Source of the DNA: Bacteriovoracales bacterium
Lineage (GTDB): Bacteria; Bdellovibrionota; Bacteriovoracia; Bacteriovoracales; Bacteriovoracaceae
Assembly (NCBI GenBank): GCA_007117175.1
Contig: SKGZ01000193.1
Location: forward strand, 1 to 7,149
Length of the DNA: 7,149 nucleotides
Direction: 5' to 3'
Part shown: piece after piece, positions 6,066-7,149 of the stretch
How the letters are laid out: every line of letters begins with the position of its first letter
How positions within the stretch are numbered: position 1 is the first letter of the stretch
The notes under the pieces: model-generated
The model's input: only the letters and a program-made list of their open reading frames with translations
Told to the model about the DNA's origin: nothing
Databases searched by the model: none
Translations under genes and position numbers: made by a program

Positions 6066-7137
6066 GAAGCTGATCAGTCTTACCTTCATCATGATGGTGA
6101 CTTTGCTGACACTCAACGGGGTGTTCGGTAGAAATGCGCTCAATTTCTTTCTGTTGCTCAAGTGATCTATTGAGGGCCAAATAGAGTTCTTTCATCTCTT
6201 TTACAACTTTTTGCTCACCTTGATCAAGGTCATGTGATATCAAGCTAAGTTCTTTTTGATGAGCTGTACTTAATTGATGCATTTTTTTCACATGAGTTAA
6301 ATCTTCATCGATTGAGTTTTTAAGTGATAACTTGCGAGTATCTTCAAAAAGCATAATTGTCTTGGAAAGAAAAACATCAATATGGGTTAAAAGTTTCTCA
6401 TGATTAACGAAGAAATTTTCAAGCTTGATCAATTCATTATAGGTCAAATTCAAACTCGTTTGTCGGCTTTTTTCGCTCTTTATCTCACCTCGTTCTATTT
6501 GCTGTTTCAGTGACTTACAACTACTGGCTAAAATTGCCTTGTAATTTTTAATTCCGTCTTTAGCTTGTTTGATAGTATTTTTTAAATTATCAAAGGAAGG
6601 GATCGAGTGAACAAACTTTTGAAAATCTAATTGAGTTTGCTTATTAGAGTTAAAAAGCTGAATAAAATTCTCAGCTAGAAATCGAACATTTTTTGCCAAC
6701 TTATCTGAAGTCTCATGTAAAAAATTAGTATTATGAAAAACATCGACAACATCATTCTTTAATAATTTTAAATTTATTTTGGCAACTCCCACTTGCTCGT
6801 TAATACCAACAGATACATCTTTTATATCCCTAAACATCTTTAAATAATCTTGCACTAACTCCTCTAATTCTGCTATCTGATGAAGTAAATCATTCTCTGT
6901 TTTTTCTTTTTTTGCTGAAACCTCAGAAAATAATTTATGAACATCTTCAATTTGTCCGACAGTATAAGAATTATATGAACTCTTCTCATAATTCTCATTA
7001 TACTGATTATTGAGCATTGCCTGCAATGTCCCTCTAATTGGGGTTAACAGAGAGTTAGTTTCAATTTCAATAGTTTCCTCTAGTGTCATAAGAGGATAAA
7101 AATAGAGGAGCATTGCTGAAAAACCTTTCATAGTCAT
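6058..7137 (-). CDS. Hypothetical helical, coiled-coil-rich protein, possibly incomplete at its N-terminus
   Basis: I do not recognise a family. From the first ATG in the frame (7137) it has 359 residues, but the frame stays open to the right edge (Tyr-Val-Cys-Pro before the Met), and no Shine-Dalgarno precedes this ATG. The real start may therefore lie outside; a start at 7113, behind AAAGG, is also possible. The first 17 residues are hydrophobic (GFSAMLLYFYPLM, 5-17), which could be part of a membrane or signal segment. The rest is charged, Lys/Glu/Leu-rich and almost free of proline, as in long helices: strongest around 62-105 (EKTENDLLHQIAELEELVQ within it) and 280-335. The tail has HHH (347-349). 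No HAMP, methyl-accepting signalling hairpin or enzyme motif is evident. The middle is very AT-rich (9 G/C in 6721-6780). It may be a structural or scaffolding protein or part of a sensory one; this is inference only. Confidence 0.75.
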   Translation of the reverse strand: MTMKGFSAMLLYFYPLMTLEETIEIETNSLLTPIRGTLQAMLNNQYNENYEKSSYNSYTVGQIEDVHKLFSEVSAKKEKTENDLLHQIAELEELVQDYLKMFRDIKDVSVGINEQVGVAKINLKLLKNDVVDVFHNTNFLHETSDKLAKNVRFLAENFIQLFNSNKQTQLDFQKFVHSIPSFDNLKNTIKQAKDGIKNYKAILASSCKSLKQQIERGEIKSEKSRQTSLNLTYNELIKLENFFVNHEKLLTHIDVFLSKTIMLFEDTRKLSLKNSIDEDLTHVKKMHQLSTAHQKELSLISHDLDQGEQKVVKEMKELYLALNRSLEQQKEIERISTEHPVECQQSHHHDEGKTDQLLI

Positions 7138-7149
7138 TGGACAAACATA

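Noticed and set aside
6087..6096. Perfect 10-base palindrome CATCATGATG near the astA end, considered as a terminator or operator
   Set aside because: It has no loop, low GC and no T-run, and it encodes the His-Asp repeat of the minus-strand protein, so it is likely a codon effect.
1..7149. CRISPR array, tRNA, insertion sequence or defence island
   Set aside because: I saw no spaced direct repeats, cloverleaf sequence, transposase or terminal inverted repeats on either strand.

Overview
The window is a gene-dense, AT-rich stretch of a Gram-negative-type chromosome. It holds seven protein-coding genes, two of them touching the window edges, and only one real intergenic gap (about 146 bases, between two divergent genes). 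I see no tRNA, rRNA, insertion sequence, CRISPR array or phage gene. The mix of a Kazal-type inhibitor, a fused alpha/beta 2-oxoacid dehydrogenase E1, and an arginine N-succinyltransferase next to a class III aminotransferase suggests a bacterium of the Bdellovibrionota (Bacteriovorax/Halobacteriovorax-like) or a similar low-GC Gram-negative lineage. This placement is an inference from gene content, not a demonstrated identity. Chlamydiae and Legionellales-type bacteria are alternatives.

Layout. (1) Bases 1-1448, + strand: a tightly packed, translationally coupled run made of the C-terminal end of a Kazal-domain protein, nrdR (repressor of ribonucleotide reductase genes), nusB (antitermination factor) and an unrecognised 122-residue protein. 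Two of the junctions are ATGA overlaps. (2) Bases 1442-3502, - strand: a 686-residue fused E1 alpha/beta subunit of a branched-chain 2-oxoacid (or pyruvate) dehydrogenase. Its 3' end overlaps the preceding operon by 7 bases. (3) Bases 3503-3648: a divergent control region with overlapping sigma70-like promoters and a short dyad. (4) Bases 3649-6065, + strand: a two-gene operon of a class III PLP-dependent aminotransferase followed, after 2 bases, by astA (arginine N-succinyltransferase, GTG start). (5) Bases 6058-7137 or beyond, - strand: a helical, coiled-coil-rich protein of unknown function, overlapping astA by 8 bases tail to tail and possibly running off the right edge.

How they may work together. 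The right-hand pair plausibly catabolises basic amino acids: AstA puts a succinyl group on arginine or ornithine, and a class III aminotransferase is the enzyme type that later removes the terminal amino group. The divergent E1 would oxidise branched-chain 2-oxoacids made by transamination. A shared control region could coordinate amino-acid carbon use, as expected in a protein-feeding or predatory bacterium. The other steps (succinylarginine dihydrolase, semialdehyde dehydrogenase, desuccinylase, E2 and E3) are not in the window. The left-hand operon links nucleotide-synthesis control, rRNA transcription and, unexpectedly, a probable trypsin-type protease inhibitor.
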